A stretch of 37,842 nt of DNA from Photobacterium sp. JCM 19050 (lineage in GTDB: Bacteria; Pseudomonadota; Gammaproteobacteria; Enterobacterales; Vibrionaceae): assembly GCA_001310455.1 (NCBI GenBank), contig BAXG01000048.1, positions 1-37,842 on the forward strand. Reading direction: 5' to 3'. A program made the position numbers and the translations under genes. Positions 28,149-37,842 of this stretch are shown here, piece after piece (the stretch's first letter is position 1; every line of letters starts with the position of its first letter). A model generated the notes under the pieces. That model was given only the letters and a program-made list of their open reading frames with translations. It ran no database searches and was not told the DNA's origin.

Positions 28149-29479
28149 TTACAGGAACATACCTGCGAACACGAAACCGAATACCAGCGAAACAATCATC
28201 GCTACCATACCCGGCATCATGAAGCTGTGGTTGAAGATGTACTTACCAATCTTGGTAGAGCCGGTAACGTCAAAGTCAATAGCGGCAATGATTGGGCCGT
28301 AGTTAGGAATGAAGAAGTAACCGTTAACCGCAACGAACATAGCAACCAGGTAAGCTGGCTCGATGCCGAGCGCCAGACCCAGAGGCATCAGAACAGCAGT
28401 GGTTGCGCCCTGGCTGTTTACCATCACAGAGAAACCGAACAGTGCGAAGGCGAATGCCCAAGGTGCTGTTTCTACCAGCCCTGAACCGCTTCTTTCAGCA
28501 TGCCCATGTGGCCGTTGAACAGGGTGTCACCCAGCCATGCGATACCGAAGATCGCGATAATGGCGCGCATACCCGCGTGGAATACTGAGCCACGGGATAC
28601 CTTGTCCTGGTTCGGCTTACAAACCAGCACAGTGATACTGGCGACAGTCAGCATGACGATTTCGATCGCATGAGCCATGCCCAGTCGAACTTCGTTACCA
28701 CCGATTTCGAATACCGGACGCAGAGACGGGATTGCACCCAAGATAACAACCAGCAGTGAACCCAGCAGGAACATACCTACAGAGAACTTAGCGTCTTTGG
28801 TTGGAACGTATTCTTTTTCGTTCGCTTCTGCAGTGCCTTCGATCAGGGCGCGATACTCAGGATCCTTCATGCGACGCTGGTATTCTGCGTCGTTAGACAG
28901 GTCTGCACCCATGTAGCCGACAGCAAAGGCAGCAACAGCCAGGCCGATAAAGGTACAAGGGATGGTTACCATAAGGATGTCACCCAGGGTGATACCAGCA
29001 GGTTCAACCACACCGACCATAGCAACAGTCGCGGCAGAAATTGGGCTGACAACAATGGCGAACTGAGAGGCGATTACCGCTACAGACATCGGGCGCTCAG
29101 GGCGGATGCCGGTACGGCGTGAAACTTCAGCGATGATAGGCAACACGGAGTATGCCACATGGCCGGTACCCGCCAGCATGGTGAATACGTAAGTGACCAG
29201 TGGTGCCATAAAGTTGATGTAGCGAGGTTGCTTGCGCAGCAGCTTTTCAGCCAGGTGTACCAGATAATCCAGACCACCGGCAGCCTGCATACACGCGGCA
29301 GCGGCAACCACGGCCATGATCATCAGCATGACATCGATTGGTGGGCTGGTTGGCTGAAGGCCAAAGACAAAGGTCAGGATAGCAAGGCCGAAACCGCCCA
29401 TGATACCCAGGCCGATGCCTCCTATACGTGCACCAATAAGGATACACGCCAGAACGACGAGAAACTCAATAAGAAACAT
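28149..29479 (-). CDS. dcuB: C4-dicarboxylate antiporter DcuB-like (frameshifted here)
   Basis: This is an inner-membrane C4-dicarboxylate carrier of the Dcu family. The segment LQPTSPPIDVMLMIMAVVAA and the longer cytoplasmic loop are closer to DcuB, the fumarate/succinate antiporter of anaerobic growth, than to DcuA. I placed the start at 29479 (MFLIEFLVV), with GGAG 10 bases upstream; the frame is open to 29542. It breaks at about 28479 after KEAVQG. Adding one G restores LVETAPWAFAFALFGFSVMV and 443 residues. It follows aspA copy 2 after a 127-base gap holding a large inverted repeat. DcuA or DcuB cannot be fixed without a tree. Confidence 0.88.
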
Positions 29480-29520
29480 AGTGTAAAGCTCCGATAGGTA
29501 AAAAATCCGTTTACTGCCAA

Positions 29521-29578
29521 ATCGGGGGTTCAGAGCCAGCACCGTCCCGGGGAGAGTGGGACGGTACTTGCCCCCGAT
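29521..29578. repeat. Two-tier inverted repeat in the aspA2-dcuB gap
   Basis: The outer arms ATCGGGGG (29521-29528) and CCCCCGAT (29571-29578) and the inner arms ACCGTCCC (29541-29548) and GGGACGGT (29558-29565) are all perfect 8-bp complements. There is no T-tract, so it is not a standard terminator. It could be an mRNA stabiliser or processing site between aspA and dcuB. Confidence 0.75.
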
Positions 29579-29606
29579 AGCAGAGAATCAGGTCCTGCCA
29601 GCGGCG

Positions 29607-31070
29607 TTAGATGTAGCGCTTGGCCTTGTACTGAGGATTCATCAGGTTCTCAACAGAGAAGATGTCATCCAGCTGCTCTTCGGTCAGCAGGCCGCGCTCC
29701 AGAACCACTTCGCGGACACTCTTGCCGGTTTCGGCGCAGATCTTGCCAACGATGTCACCTTCGTGGTGACCGATAAATGGGTTCAGGTAAGTCACGATAC
29801 CGATAGAGCCGAATACGAACTGCTCGCAGATTTCCTTGTTAACGGTGATGCCGTTAACGCACTTGTCTGCCAGGGTGTAGCACGCATTGGACAGCAATGA
29901 GATAGACTCGAACATCGCCTGGCCGATAACAGGCTCCATCACGTTCAGCTGCAGCTGGCCGGCTTCTGCCGCCATGGTCACCGTGGTGTCGTTACCGATA
30001 ACCTTGAAGCACACCTGGTTTACCACTTCTGGGATAACCGGGTTGACTTTGGCAGGCATGATAGAAGAGCCGGCCTGCATTTCAGGCAGGTTGATTTCGT
30101 TCAGGCCAGCACGTGGGCCGGAAGAGAGCAGACGCAGGTCGTTACATACCTTAGACAGCTTCACAGCCAGACGCTTCAGTGCACCGTGAACCATTACGTA
30201 TGAACCACAGTCTGAGGTTGCTTCAATCAGGTCTTCTGCCGGTGTTACGTCCAGGCCGGTGATTTCAGCCAGGCGTTGTACAGCCAGAGGCTGGTAGCCG
30301 GCAACCGCGTTCAGGCCGGTACCGATAGCAGTTGCGCCCAGGTTCACTTCCAGCAGCAGGGCGGCAGTGTACTTGAGGTTCTTGATCTCTTCTTTCAGCA
30401 GTACTGCGAACGCATGGAATTCCTGGCCAACAGTCATAGGCACAGCGTCCTGCAGCTGGGTACGGCCCATCTTCAGGATGCCTTTGTTTTCTTCAGCTTT
30501 CTTGTCGAACTCTTTTTCCAGGTGTTCGATAGCTGCCATCAGTTTCACGATGCTGTTGTAAACCGCGATGCGGAAACCGGTAGGGTAGGCACAGTTGGTA
30601 GACTGGCTCTTGTTGACGTGGTCGTTAGGGTTAACAACGTCGTACTCGCCCTTGTCATGGCCCATCAGCTCCAGCGCCAGGTTGGCAACCACTTCGTTGG
30701 CGTTCATGTTCACAGAGGTACCCGCACCGCCCTGGAAGGCATCAGACGGGAACTGGTCCATGCACTTGCCGGTTTCCAGGATAAGGTCACAGGCTTTGAT
30801 GATGTAATCGCCCACTTCTGGTGGGATCACACCCAGCTCTTTGTTTGCCATGGCAGCCGCTTTCTTGGTGAAAACCATACCGCGGACAAAGTCAGGGATA
30901 TCAGAAATGGTCGTGCTTGAGATTTGGAAGTTTTCAACAGCACGCAGGGTGTGGATACCCCAGTAAGCGTCACCCGGAACCTGGCGTTCGCCAAGAAGAT
31001 CCTCTTCAATTCGGGTGGCAAGATTTGCATTTGCAGCCATTGCTGCATTGGTTTCAATCATCTGAGACAT
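29607..31070 (-). CDS. aspA: Aspartate ammonia-lyase, copy 2 (intact)
   Basis: This is a 487-residue aspartase, intact. The signature GSSIMPAKVNPVIPEVVNQV carries the catalytic Ser loop of the fumarase/aspartase family, and the N-terminal substrate-binding segments SDAFQGGAGTSVNMN and KSQSTNCAYPTGFR are present. The start follows AGGCCAAGTC, as in copy 1. It is divergent from fxsA, as in E. coli, and is followed by a DcuB-like carrier, not DcuA. With copy 1 it forms a tandem duplication of about 3.3 kb period. Either copy should supply fumarate for respiration. Confidence 0.97.
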   Translation of the reverse strand: MSQMIETNAAMAANANLATRIEEDLLGERQVPGDAYWGIHTLRAVENFQISSTTISDIPDFVRGMVFTKKAAAMANKELGVIPPEVGDYIIKACDLILETGKCMDQFPSDAFQGGAGTSVNMNANEVVANLALELMGHDKGEYDVVNPNDHVNKSQSTNCAYPTGFRIAVYNSIVKLMAAIEHLEKEFDKKAEENKGILKMGRTQLQDAVPMTVGQEFHAFAVLLKEEIKNLKYTAALLLEVNLGATAIGTGLNAVAGYQPLAVQRLAEITGLDVTPAEDLIEATSDCGSYVMVHGALKRLAVKLSKVCNDLRLLSSGPRAGLNEINLPEMQAGSSIMPAKVNPVIPEVVNQVCFKVIGNDTTVTMAAEAGQLQLNVMEPVIGQAMFESISLLSNACYTLADKCVNGITVNKEICEQFVFGSIGIVTYLNPFIGHHEGDIVGKICAETGKSVREVVLERGLLTEEQLDDIFSVENLMNPQYKAKRYI

Positions 31071-31125
31071 GACTTGGCCTTTATAATTAGAAATTAAGTA
31101 CCTAGCCCAACAAATACCTGCAGAG

Positions 31126-31146
31126 TCCTTTCCTCAGAGATTGTGG
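31126..31146 (-). repeat. Conserved aspA leader box, copy 2
   Basis: Identical over 21 bases to 27890-27910. It lies 36 bases downstream of the predicted -10 and 55 bases upstream of the start codon. Confidence 0.7.
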
Positions 31147-31182
31147 CTGTAGAAGGGTTTTTAACACCCTGTATGGCTGCGA

Positions 31183-31224
31183 ATTCTATCTACCGGACAC
31201 AGTAAGAATGTGCCTAAGATCAAT
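31183..31224 (-). promoter_or_regulatory. Predicted Crp-dependent promoter of aspA copy 2
   Basis: TGTGC-N6-TCAAT (31209-31224) matches the Crp half-sites at 7 of 10 positions with AA and TT flanks. TAGAAT (31183-31188, minus strand) is a -10 centred 31 bases away, the same spacing as at copy 1. Confidence 0.55.
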
Positions 31225-31258
31225 TTTTTGTATGACGTTATGGACTGGTTTCAAACGC

Positions 31259-31274
31259 TGTGATCTTGCTCAAC
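31259..31274. promoter_or_regulatory. Second possible Crp site upstream of aspA2
   Basis: TGTGA-N6-TCAAC matches Crp at 8 of 10 half-site positions. It is 50 bases further upstream than the first site and could act on aspA2 or on fxsA. No counterpart was seen at copy 1. Confidence 0.4.
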
Positions 31275-31512
31275 ATATAATCTCGATTTTTTAATTTTTG
31301 TTGGTTATTTGTTTCTTATTTTTCCTATTGTTATGTTTTATATTCCAAAATGAACAGTTTGATTTGTATTCATCTGGCACATAATCAGTACGCAAATTCA
31401 TCCCTTTTGTAACAACTTTTTTCCGTGGTGCGATTAAAAATTGAATCTTCAGTTTCCGCCCCCATATCGATAATGCTATGTTGCGAAAAGCGACAACCCT
31501 GTCAGCGACCGA

Positions 31513-32057
31513 ATGAGGTTTACTTTGTTCCCATTTCTGCTTTTAGCGTTTATTGCCGTACCGATTATTGAGATTGCACTGTTTATTCAGGTTGGTGGCA
31601 TTCTCGGCTTATGGCCGACCATTGCCTGGTGCTGATTACCGCCTTTGTCGGTGCATCTTTGGTGAGAAGCCAGGGATTGCAGACATTGATGTCAGTCCAG
31701 CAGCGCCTGCAACAGGGCGAGCTTCCGGCGCAGCAGATTGTGGAAGGTGTGATGCTTGCGGTTGCCGGGGTGCTCTTGCTGACACCCGGATTTATGACCG
31801 ACGCAATGGGTATGACCATTCTCCTGCCCGGTCCCAGAGCGGTGATTGCCAAATACCTGATGAGCCGGGTCAAAGTGAATACCATGTCCTCCGGTGGTGG
31901 GTTCCAGCAGGGCGGTTTTTACCAGCAAGGGCCATTTGAGCAGGATCCGTTCAAACGCGATCCGTTTTCCGGGAATTCTCAGGAAGGCAATACCTTCGAC
32001 GGTGAGTGGGAACGAAAAGACGGTGATGATCCGGATGATAAAAACCGTTTGAATTAA
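31513..32057 (+). CDS. fxsA: FxsA family membrane protein (frameshifted here)
   Basis: FxsA is an inner-membrane protein that in E. coli relieves exclusion of phage T7 by the F plasmid when overproduced; its cellular role is unclear. The N-terminus reads MRFTLFPFLLLAFIAVPIIEI from 31513, with the conserved E and FIQVGG. The frame breaks at about 31626. Adding one C (GCCTGG to GCCCTGG) restores PTIALVLITAFVGASLVRSQG and gives 181 residues. The C-terminal tail GNTFDGEWERKD is typical of the family. The gene is divergent from aspA, as in E. coli. Confidence 0.92.
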
Positions 32058-32100
32058 TACGACCGGAACAAACTTCCTATTGGGACAACATCGATTTCAA

Positions 32101-32137
32101 AAACAGAAAAAGCAGCCTCGGCTGCTTTTTCTGTTTG
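32101..32137. terminator. Bidirectional terminator fxsA / aacS
   Basis: AAACAGAAAAAGCAGC and GCTGCTTTTTCTGTTT form a long perfect stem around a small loop, T-rich on both strands. Confidence 0.93.
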
Positions 32138-32146
32138 GCGGGAGGC

Positions 32147-34103
<1,957 letters not shown>

Positions 34104-34281
34104 AATCTGCTCCCTGAATTCCTGTTCCGGCATCGCTTGCCCGCACTGGCGATTATTTAACCGGTTCAGTCTACCATGTGTAATGCCCTATGCCTTTGTT
34201 TCTGTGTGTTTTTGAGATGGCAGTACAGGCTGGCTTCATATATAAAAAGCTTGATTACAGTGTAGCAGTCAGTGGTGCGTA

Positions 34282-35616
34282 TCAGTTTGGGAAAGGTTGT
34301 TTGCGAAGGTGTTTTGCAAACAGGTAGGCTGAAAGGCCTGTAATAGCGTGGGCGACAGCAATACCGATAAACAGTCCTTCCGTACCATTAATAAGCTTGC
34401 CGAGCCAAGCGAAGGGTAACAACAGTCCAAAAAGTCGGAGCAGGTTTACGGCAAAGGCGTATTGGGTTTTTTTAAGCGCATTCAGCGCACTGCTCAGTAA
34501 CATGACATTTCCCAGAAGCCCATAACTGACGGGGACCACGATAAGGTAAAGCCACAGTTGTTCCCGTACCAGTGTCTCTTGACTGAAAAGATCCGCAATC
34601 GGGTGGCTCAGCGGTACCATGGCCGCGAAAACCAACAGCTGGAAAAAGAAAGCAAACCGCATTGCTTTGAAAAGTGCATCAAATGCCCGCTCGCGGTTAC
34701 CGGCCCCAGATTTTGTGCCATCAGGGGTGTGAGTACAGAGCACAGTGACATCATGACAATAAGAAGCAGGGATTCCACCCGCTGCGCAGCCCCGTATGCT
34801 GCGACACTTGCTGTTCCCTGTGCGGCCAGCATTGCCATCAGTACTGCTCCGGAAAGCGGGTTTAGGGCATTGGAAAAAGCAGCCGGGGCACCAAGGTTCA
34901 GGATTTCCTTAAAATCTTGCCGGATATGAGACGGGGACGGAAGGGAGAGCAATTTGTCCCTGCGCACCAATATATAGCCGGACATTGTCAGGGCGCCGGC
35001 CCAACTGATCGCACTGGCAATGGCTGCCCCCTTGACTCCCAGTTCCGGGAATGGTCCGGGACCAAAAATCAGCAAGGGATCGAGCATGCCGTTAATGGCT
35101 CCGGCCAGCATCATTATTTTTGCCGGTGTTTTGGTATCCCCTGTCGCCCGGATGGCGGCGTTTCCCGCCATGGGGATCACCAATAAAGGAATTGTGAGGT
35201 ACCACACCTCCATATATTGTGAAATGAGTGGCATTAGGGAGGTTTTTGCCCCTAAAAGGCCAAAAAGCGGAGTTATTGTCGCCAGGCCAGCAACAGATGC
35301 CAGAGAAACAAGAATAAGAGCGAGCAACAGACCGTGGCTTGCGACTCGGGCGCTTCTTTGTGTTCATTCCTACCCAACAGGCGCCCGACAAGAATTGAGA
35401 TACCCGCACCGATGCCCATGGTTATGCAGTTAACGGCAAAAGTCACCGGAAAAGTAAAACTGACGGCAGCCAGGGCTTGGTTCCCAGCATGGAAATAAAA
35501 AAGGTATCAACCAGATTGAACATGAGGATAGCAACCATCCCAAATACCATGGGAACAGTCATCTTCATTAATAGGCTATCTAACGGCGCGGACAACAGGC
35601 CGTGTTTATCTTTCAT
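34282..35616 (-). CDS. MATE family efflux transporter (three frameshifts here)
   Basis: This is a multidrug and toxin extrusion type transporter with 12 helices, normally driven by Na+ or H+. The start is at 35616 (MKDKHGLLSAPLDSLLMKMTVP); 35622 is also possible. The frame breaks at about 35477 (restoring LGTKALAAVSFTFPV), about 35334 (restoring ATGLLLALILVSLASVAG) and about 34705 (restoring NLGAGNRERAFDALF). Each needs one G added. The restored length is 445 residues, normal for the family. With three breaks it is the most damaged gene here; a real pseudogene is possible, but all three breaks fit the single-base deletion pattern seen elsewhere. Substrates are unknown. Confidence 0.88.
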
Positions 35617-35700
35617 GGTCATCTCAGGTTGACTGGGCACGCCTACCCTAATCCATAGCGTTACGCAGAGCAAAAAAAAGCAAAAAATTTATTTTTGCCC

Positions 35701-35728
35701 CTTGGAAAGCTAAAACCTGTCCCCACAT
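35701..35728 (+). promoter_or_regulatory. Sigma-32 heat-shock promoter of groES-groEL
   Basis: CTTGGAAA (35701-35708) and CCCCACAT (35721-35728), 12 bases apart, fit the sigma-32 consensus (CTTGAAA, CCCCATNT). The start codon of groES lies 87 bases downstream. Confidence 0.85.
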
Positions 35729-35814
35729 TAAGTTACAACCGGACCGAAGCATTATGGCTTCGTGTCTGAAACCCAAATTTCATGGAATAACCATACATAA
35801 TCAGGAGACGACCG

Positions 35815-36105
35815 ATGAATATTCGTCCACTTCACGATCGAGTTATTGTTGAACGCCTGGAAGTTGAATCCAAGTCAGCTGGCGGTATCGTACTGACTGG
35901 TTCTGCGGCGGAGAAATCAACCCGTGGTAAGGTTCTGGCTGCAGGTAAAGGCCGTATTCTGGAAAACGGTTCTGTACAGCCACTGGACGTTAAAGTTGGT
36001 GATACTGTTATTTTCTCTGAAGGTTTTGGCACCAAGTCTGAGAAGATCGAAGGTAAAGAAGTCCTGATCCTGTCTGAAAGCGATATCCTGGCTATCGTTG
36101 AGTAA
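35815..36105 (+). CDS. groES: Co-chaperonin GroES
   Basis: GroES is the 10-kDa lid of the chaperonin and forms a heptamer on GroEL. It has 96 residues, full length. It begins MNIRPLHDRVIVERLE, and the mobile loop lies in SAGGIVLTGSAAEKSTRG at about residues 21-38. The ribosome binding site is CAGGAG. groEL follows after 46 bases. Confidence 0.98.
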   Translation: MNIRPLHDRVIVERLEVESKSAGGIVLTGSAAEKSTRGKVLAAGKGRILENGSVQPLDVKVGDTVIFSEGFGTKSEKIEGKEVLILSESDILAIVE

Positions 36106-36151
36106 TTCCGATATCCGGTAACCACAGAATTAAAGAAAAGGAAGATAGAAA

Positions 36152-37798
36152 ATGGCAGCTAAAGACGTAAAGTTTGGTAACGATGCCCGCGTTAAAATGC
36201 TGGAAGGTGTAAACGTCCTGGCAGATGCAGTTAAAGTCACTCTCGGCCCTAAAGGCCGTAACGTTGTACTGGATAAGTCATTCGGTGCACCAACCATCAC
36301 TAAAGACGGTGTGTCTGTAGCCCGTGAAATTGAACTGGAAGACAAGTTCCAGAACATGGGTGCTCAGATGGTTAAAGAAGTGGCTTCACAAGCAAATGAT
36401 GCTGCTGGTGACGGTACCACCACTGCAACCGTTCTGGCCCAGGCTATCGTAAATGAAGGTCTGAAAGCCGTTGCTGCTGGCATGAACCCAATGGATCTGA
36501 AGCGTGGCATCGACAAAGCGGTAGCCGCGGCTGTTGAAGAGCTGAAAACGCTGTCTGTTCCATGTGCAGATTCTAAAGCGATCGCGCAGGTTGGTACTAT
36601 CTCTGCCAACGCTGACGAGACCGTAGGTAACATCATTGCAGAAGCGATGGAAAAAGTAGGCCGTGACGGTGTTATCACTGTTGAAGAAGGCCAGTCCCTG
36701 CAGGACGAGCTGGACGTGGTTGAAGGTATGCAGTTTGACCGCGGCTACCTGTCTCCTTACTTCATCAACAACCAGGAGTCTGGTTCTGTCGATCTGGAAA
36801 ACCCATTCATCCTGCTGGTCGACAAGAAAGTTTCTAACATCCGTGAACTGCTGCCGGCACTGGAAGCAGTCGCTAAGGCATCACGTCCTCTGCTGATCAT
36901 CGCAGAAGATGTAGAAGGTGAAGCTCTGGCAACACTGGTTGTGAACAACATGCGCGGCATCGTGAAAGTTGCTGCTGTTAAAGCACCTGGTTTTGGTGAT
37001 CGCCGTAAGGCTATGCTGCAGGACATCGCAATCCTGACTGGCGGTACTGTGATTTCTGAAGAAGTTGGCCTGGAGCTTGAAAAAGCGACTCTGGAAGACC
37101 TGGGTCAAGCCAAGCGCATCAACATCACCAAAGAAAACACCACTATTATTGACGGTGTTGGTGAAGAAGGTTCAATCAAGGCTCGCGTTGCTCAGATTCG
37201 TCAACAAATCGAAGAAGCAACTTCAGACTACGATAAAGAGAAGCTGCAAGAGCGCGTGGCCAAGCTGGCTGGCGGTGTAGCAGTAATCAAAGTGGGTGCT
37301 GCAACTGAAGTTGAAATGAAAGAGAAGAAAGACCGCGTTGAAGATGCCCTGCACGCAACCCGCGCAGCGGTAGAAGAAGGCGTGGTTGCCGGTGGTGGTG
37401 TTGCCCTGGTTCGCGTAGCGAAACTGGTAGCCGGCCTGACTGGCAGCAACGAAGAGCAAAACGTAGGTATCCGCGTAGCTCTGCGCGCGATGGAATCTCC
37501 ACTTCGCCAGATTGCTTACAACGCAGGTGATGAAGCATCTGTTGTTGCTAACAACGTTAAAGCCGGCGAAGGTAACTTCGGTTATAACGCAGCTACCGGC
37601 GAATACGGTGACATGATTGCAATGGGTATCCTGGATCCAACCAAGGTAACCCGTAGTGCACTGCAGTTTGCTGCATCTGTTGCTGGTCTGATGATCACTA
37701 CTGAAGCCATGGTAACTGAGCAGCCTAAGAAAGACGCTCCTGCAATGCCTGATATGGGCGGCATGGGTGGTATGGGCGGCATGGGTGGCATGATGTGA
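36152..37798 (+). CDS. groEL: Chaperonin GroEL
   Basis: GroEL is the 60-kDa chaperonin that folds proteins with ATP inside a double heptameric ring. It has 548 residues, full length. Visible are the ATP site segments TLGPKGRNVVLDKSFGAP and GDGTTTATVLA near residues 30-95, and the flexible C-terminal GGM repeats (GGMGGMGGMGGMM). The ribosome binding site AAGGAAG lies before the start. Codon use is strongly biased and the frame is unbroken over 1.6 kb, in contrast to the previous 27 kb. Confidence 0.99.
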   Translation: MAAKDVKFGNDARVKMLEGVNVLADAVKVTLGPKGRNVVLDKSFGAPTITKDGVSVAREIELEDKFQNMGAQMVKEVASQANDAAGDGTTTATVLAQAIVNEGLKAVAAGMNPMDLKRGIDKAVAAAVEELKTLSVPCADSKAIAQVGTISANADETVGNIIAEAMEKVGRDGVITVEEGQSLQDELDVVEGMQFDRGYLSPYFINNQESGSVDLENPFILLVDKKVSNIRELLPALEAVAKASRPLLIIAEDVEGEALATLVVNNMRGIVKVAAVKAPGFGDRRKAMLQDIAILTGGTVISEEVGLELEKATLEDLGQAKRINITKENTTIIDGVGEEGSIKARVAQIRQQIEEATSDYDKEKLQERVAKLAGGVAVIKVGAATEVEMKEKKDRVEDALHATRAAVEEGVVAGGGVALVRVAKLVAGLTGSNEEQNVGIRVALRAMESPLRQIAYNAGDEASVVANNVKAGEGNFGYNAATGEYGDMIAMGILDPTKVTRSALQFAASVAGLMITTEAMVTEQPKKDAPAMPDMGGMGGMGGMGGMM

Positions 37799-37823
37799 TC
37801 CCCATCTCCTAACCGAGAACGAA

Positions 37824-37842
37824 AGAACCCGCTATCAGCGGG
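37824..37842 (+). terminator. Hairpin after groEL at window end
   Basis: CCCGCT and AGCGGG form a 6-bp stem around ATC; the T-tract would lie beyond the window. The arms are identical to those of the hairpin at positions 1-15. Confidence 0.7.

Larger units (their letters stand above)
31071..31512. other. Divergent intergenic region aspA2 | fxsA
   Basis: This is 442 bases without a gene, markedly AT-rich at 31270-31400. It holds the aspA2 leader box, -10 and Crp site, a second possible Crp site (31259-31274), and the fxsA promoter, which I cannot place with confidence. Confidence 0.6.

Overview
The window is chromosomal DNA of a gammaproteobacterium, most likely a member of the Vibrionaceae. 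The protein sequences, the blocks yibQ-envC-gpmI | yibN-secB-gpsA-cysE and aroQ-accB-accC, the acs / crbS / actP / crbR acetate cluster, dsbD next to dcu-aspA, fxsA divergent from aspA, and groES-groEL with a GGM tail all fit that family. I cannot settle the genus; Photobacterium, Enterovibrio, Grimontia and Salinivibrio are candidates. I recognised no tRNA, rRNA, insertion sequence, prophage or CRISPR array.

Layout. 0-3.5 kb, minus strand: gpmI, envC and yibQ, a glycolysis and cell-division operon. 3.9-6.9 kb, plus strand: yibN, secB, gpsA, then cysE after a terminator. 6.9-9.2 kb, minus: aroQ-accB-accC (shikimate pathway and acetyl-CoA carboxylase). 9.5-22.9 kb is an acetate module: acs, a DnaQ-like exonuclease and a cNMP/CBS/DUF294 protein (minus); an hcaT-like MFS transporter, the transporter-kinase hybrid crbS and a 72-residue unknown (plus); then a 166-residue membrane-anchored unknown, actP, its DUF4212 partner and the response regulator crbR (minus). 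23-31 kb, minus: dsbD and a tandem duplication of aspartase plus C4-dicarboxylate carrier, in which one aspA is paired with a DcuA-type and the other with a DcuB-type antiporter. 31.5-35.6 kb: fxsA (plus), acetoacetyl-CoA synthetase and a MATE exporter (minus). 35.7 kb to the end: groES-groEL behind a sigma-32-type promoter.

How the genes work together. CrbS/CrbR is the known two-component acetate switch that turns on acs. Acs and ActP/DUF4212 take up and activate acetate, AccB/AccC carry acetyl-CoA towards fatty acids, and AacS activates acetoacetate. AspA makes fumarate from aspartate and the Dcu carriers exchange aspartate or fumarate for succinate, which supports fumarate respiration.

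Main observations. (1) Thirteen genes carry 19 apparent single-base deletions and no insertions, mostly in short homopolymers. Adding one base at each site restores full-length, family-typical proteins, including essential AccB, so most are probably sequencing or assembly errors. (2) An ACTTTAG-cored motif recurs upstream of acs, upstream of DUF4212-actP (two forms) and in the DUF294/hcaT intergenic region; I propose it as a CrbR site. (3) The two aspA genes look homogenised by gene conversion while their dcu partners have diverged, and both keep the same Crp-site to -10 spacing and an identical 21-bp leader box. (4) A two-tier inverted repeat lies in the aspA2-dcuB spacer, and a simpler hairpin lies in the aspA1-dcuA spacer.
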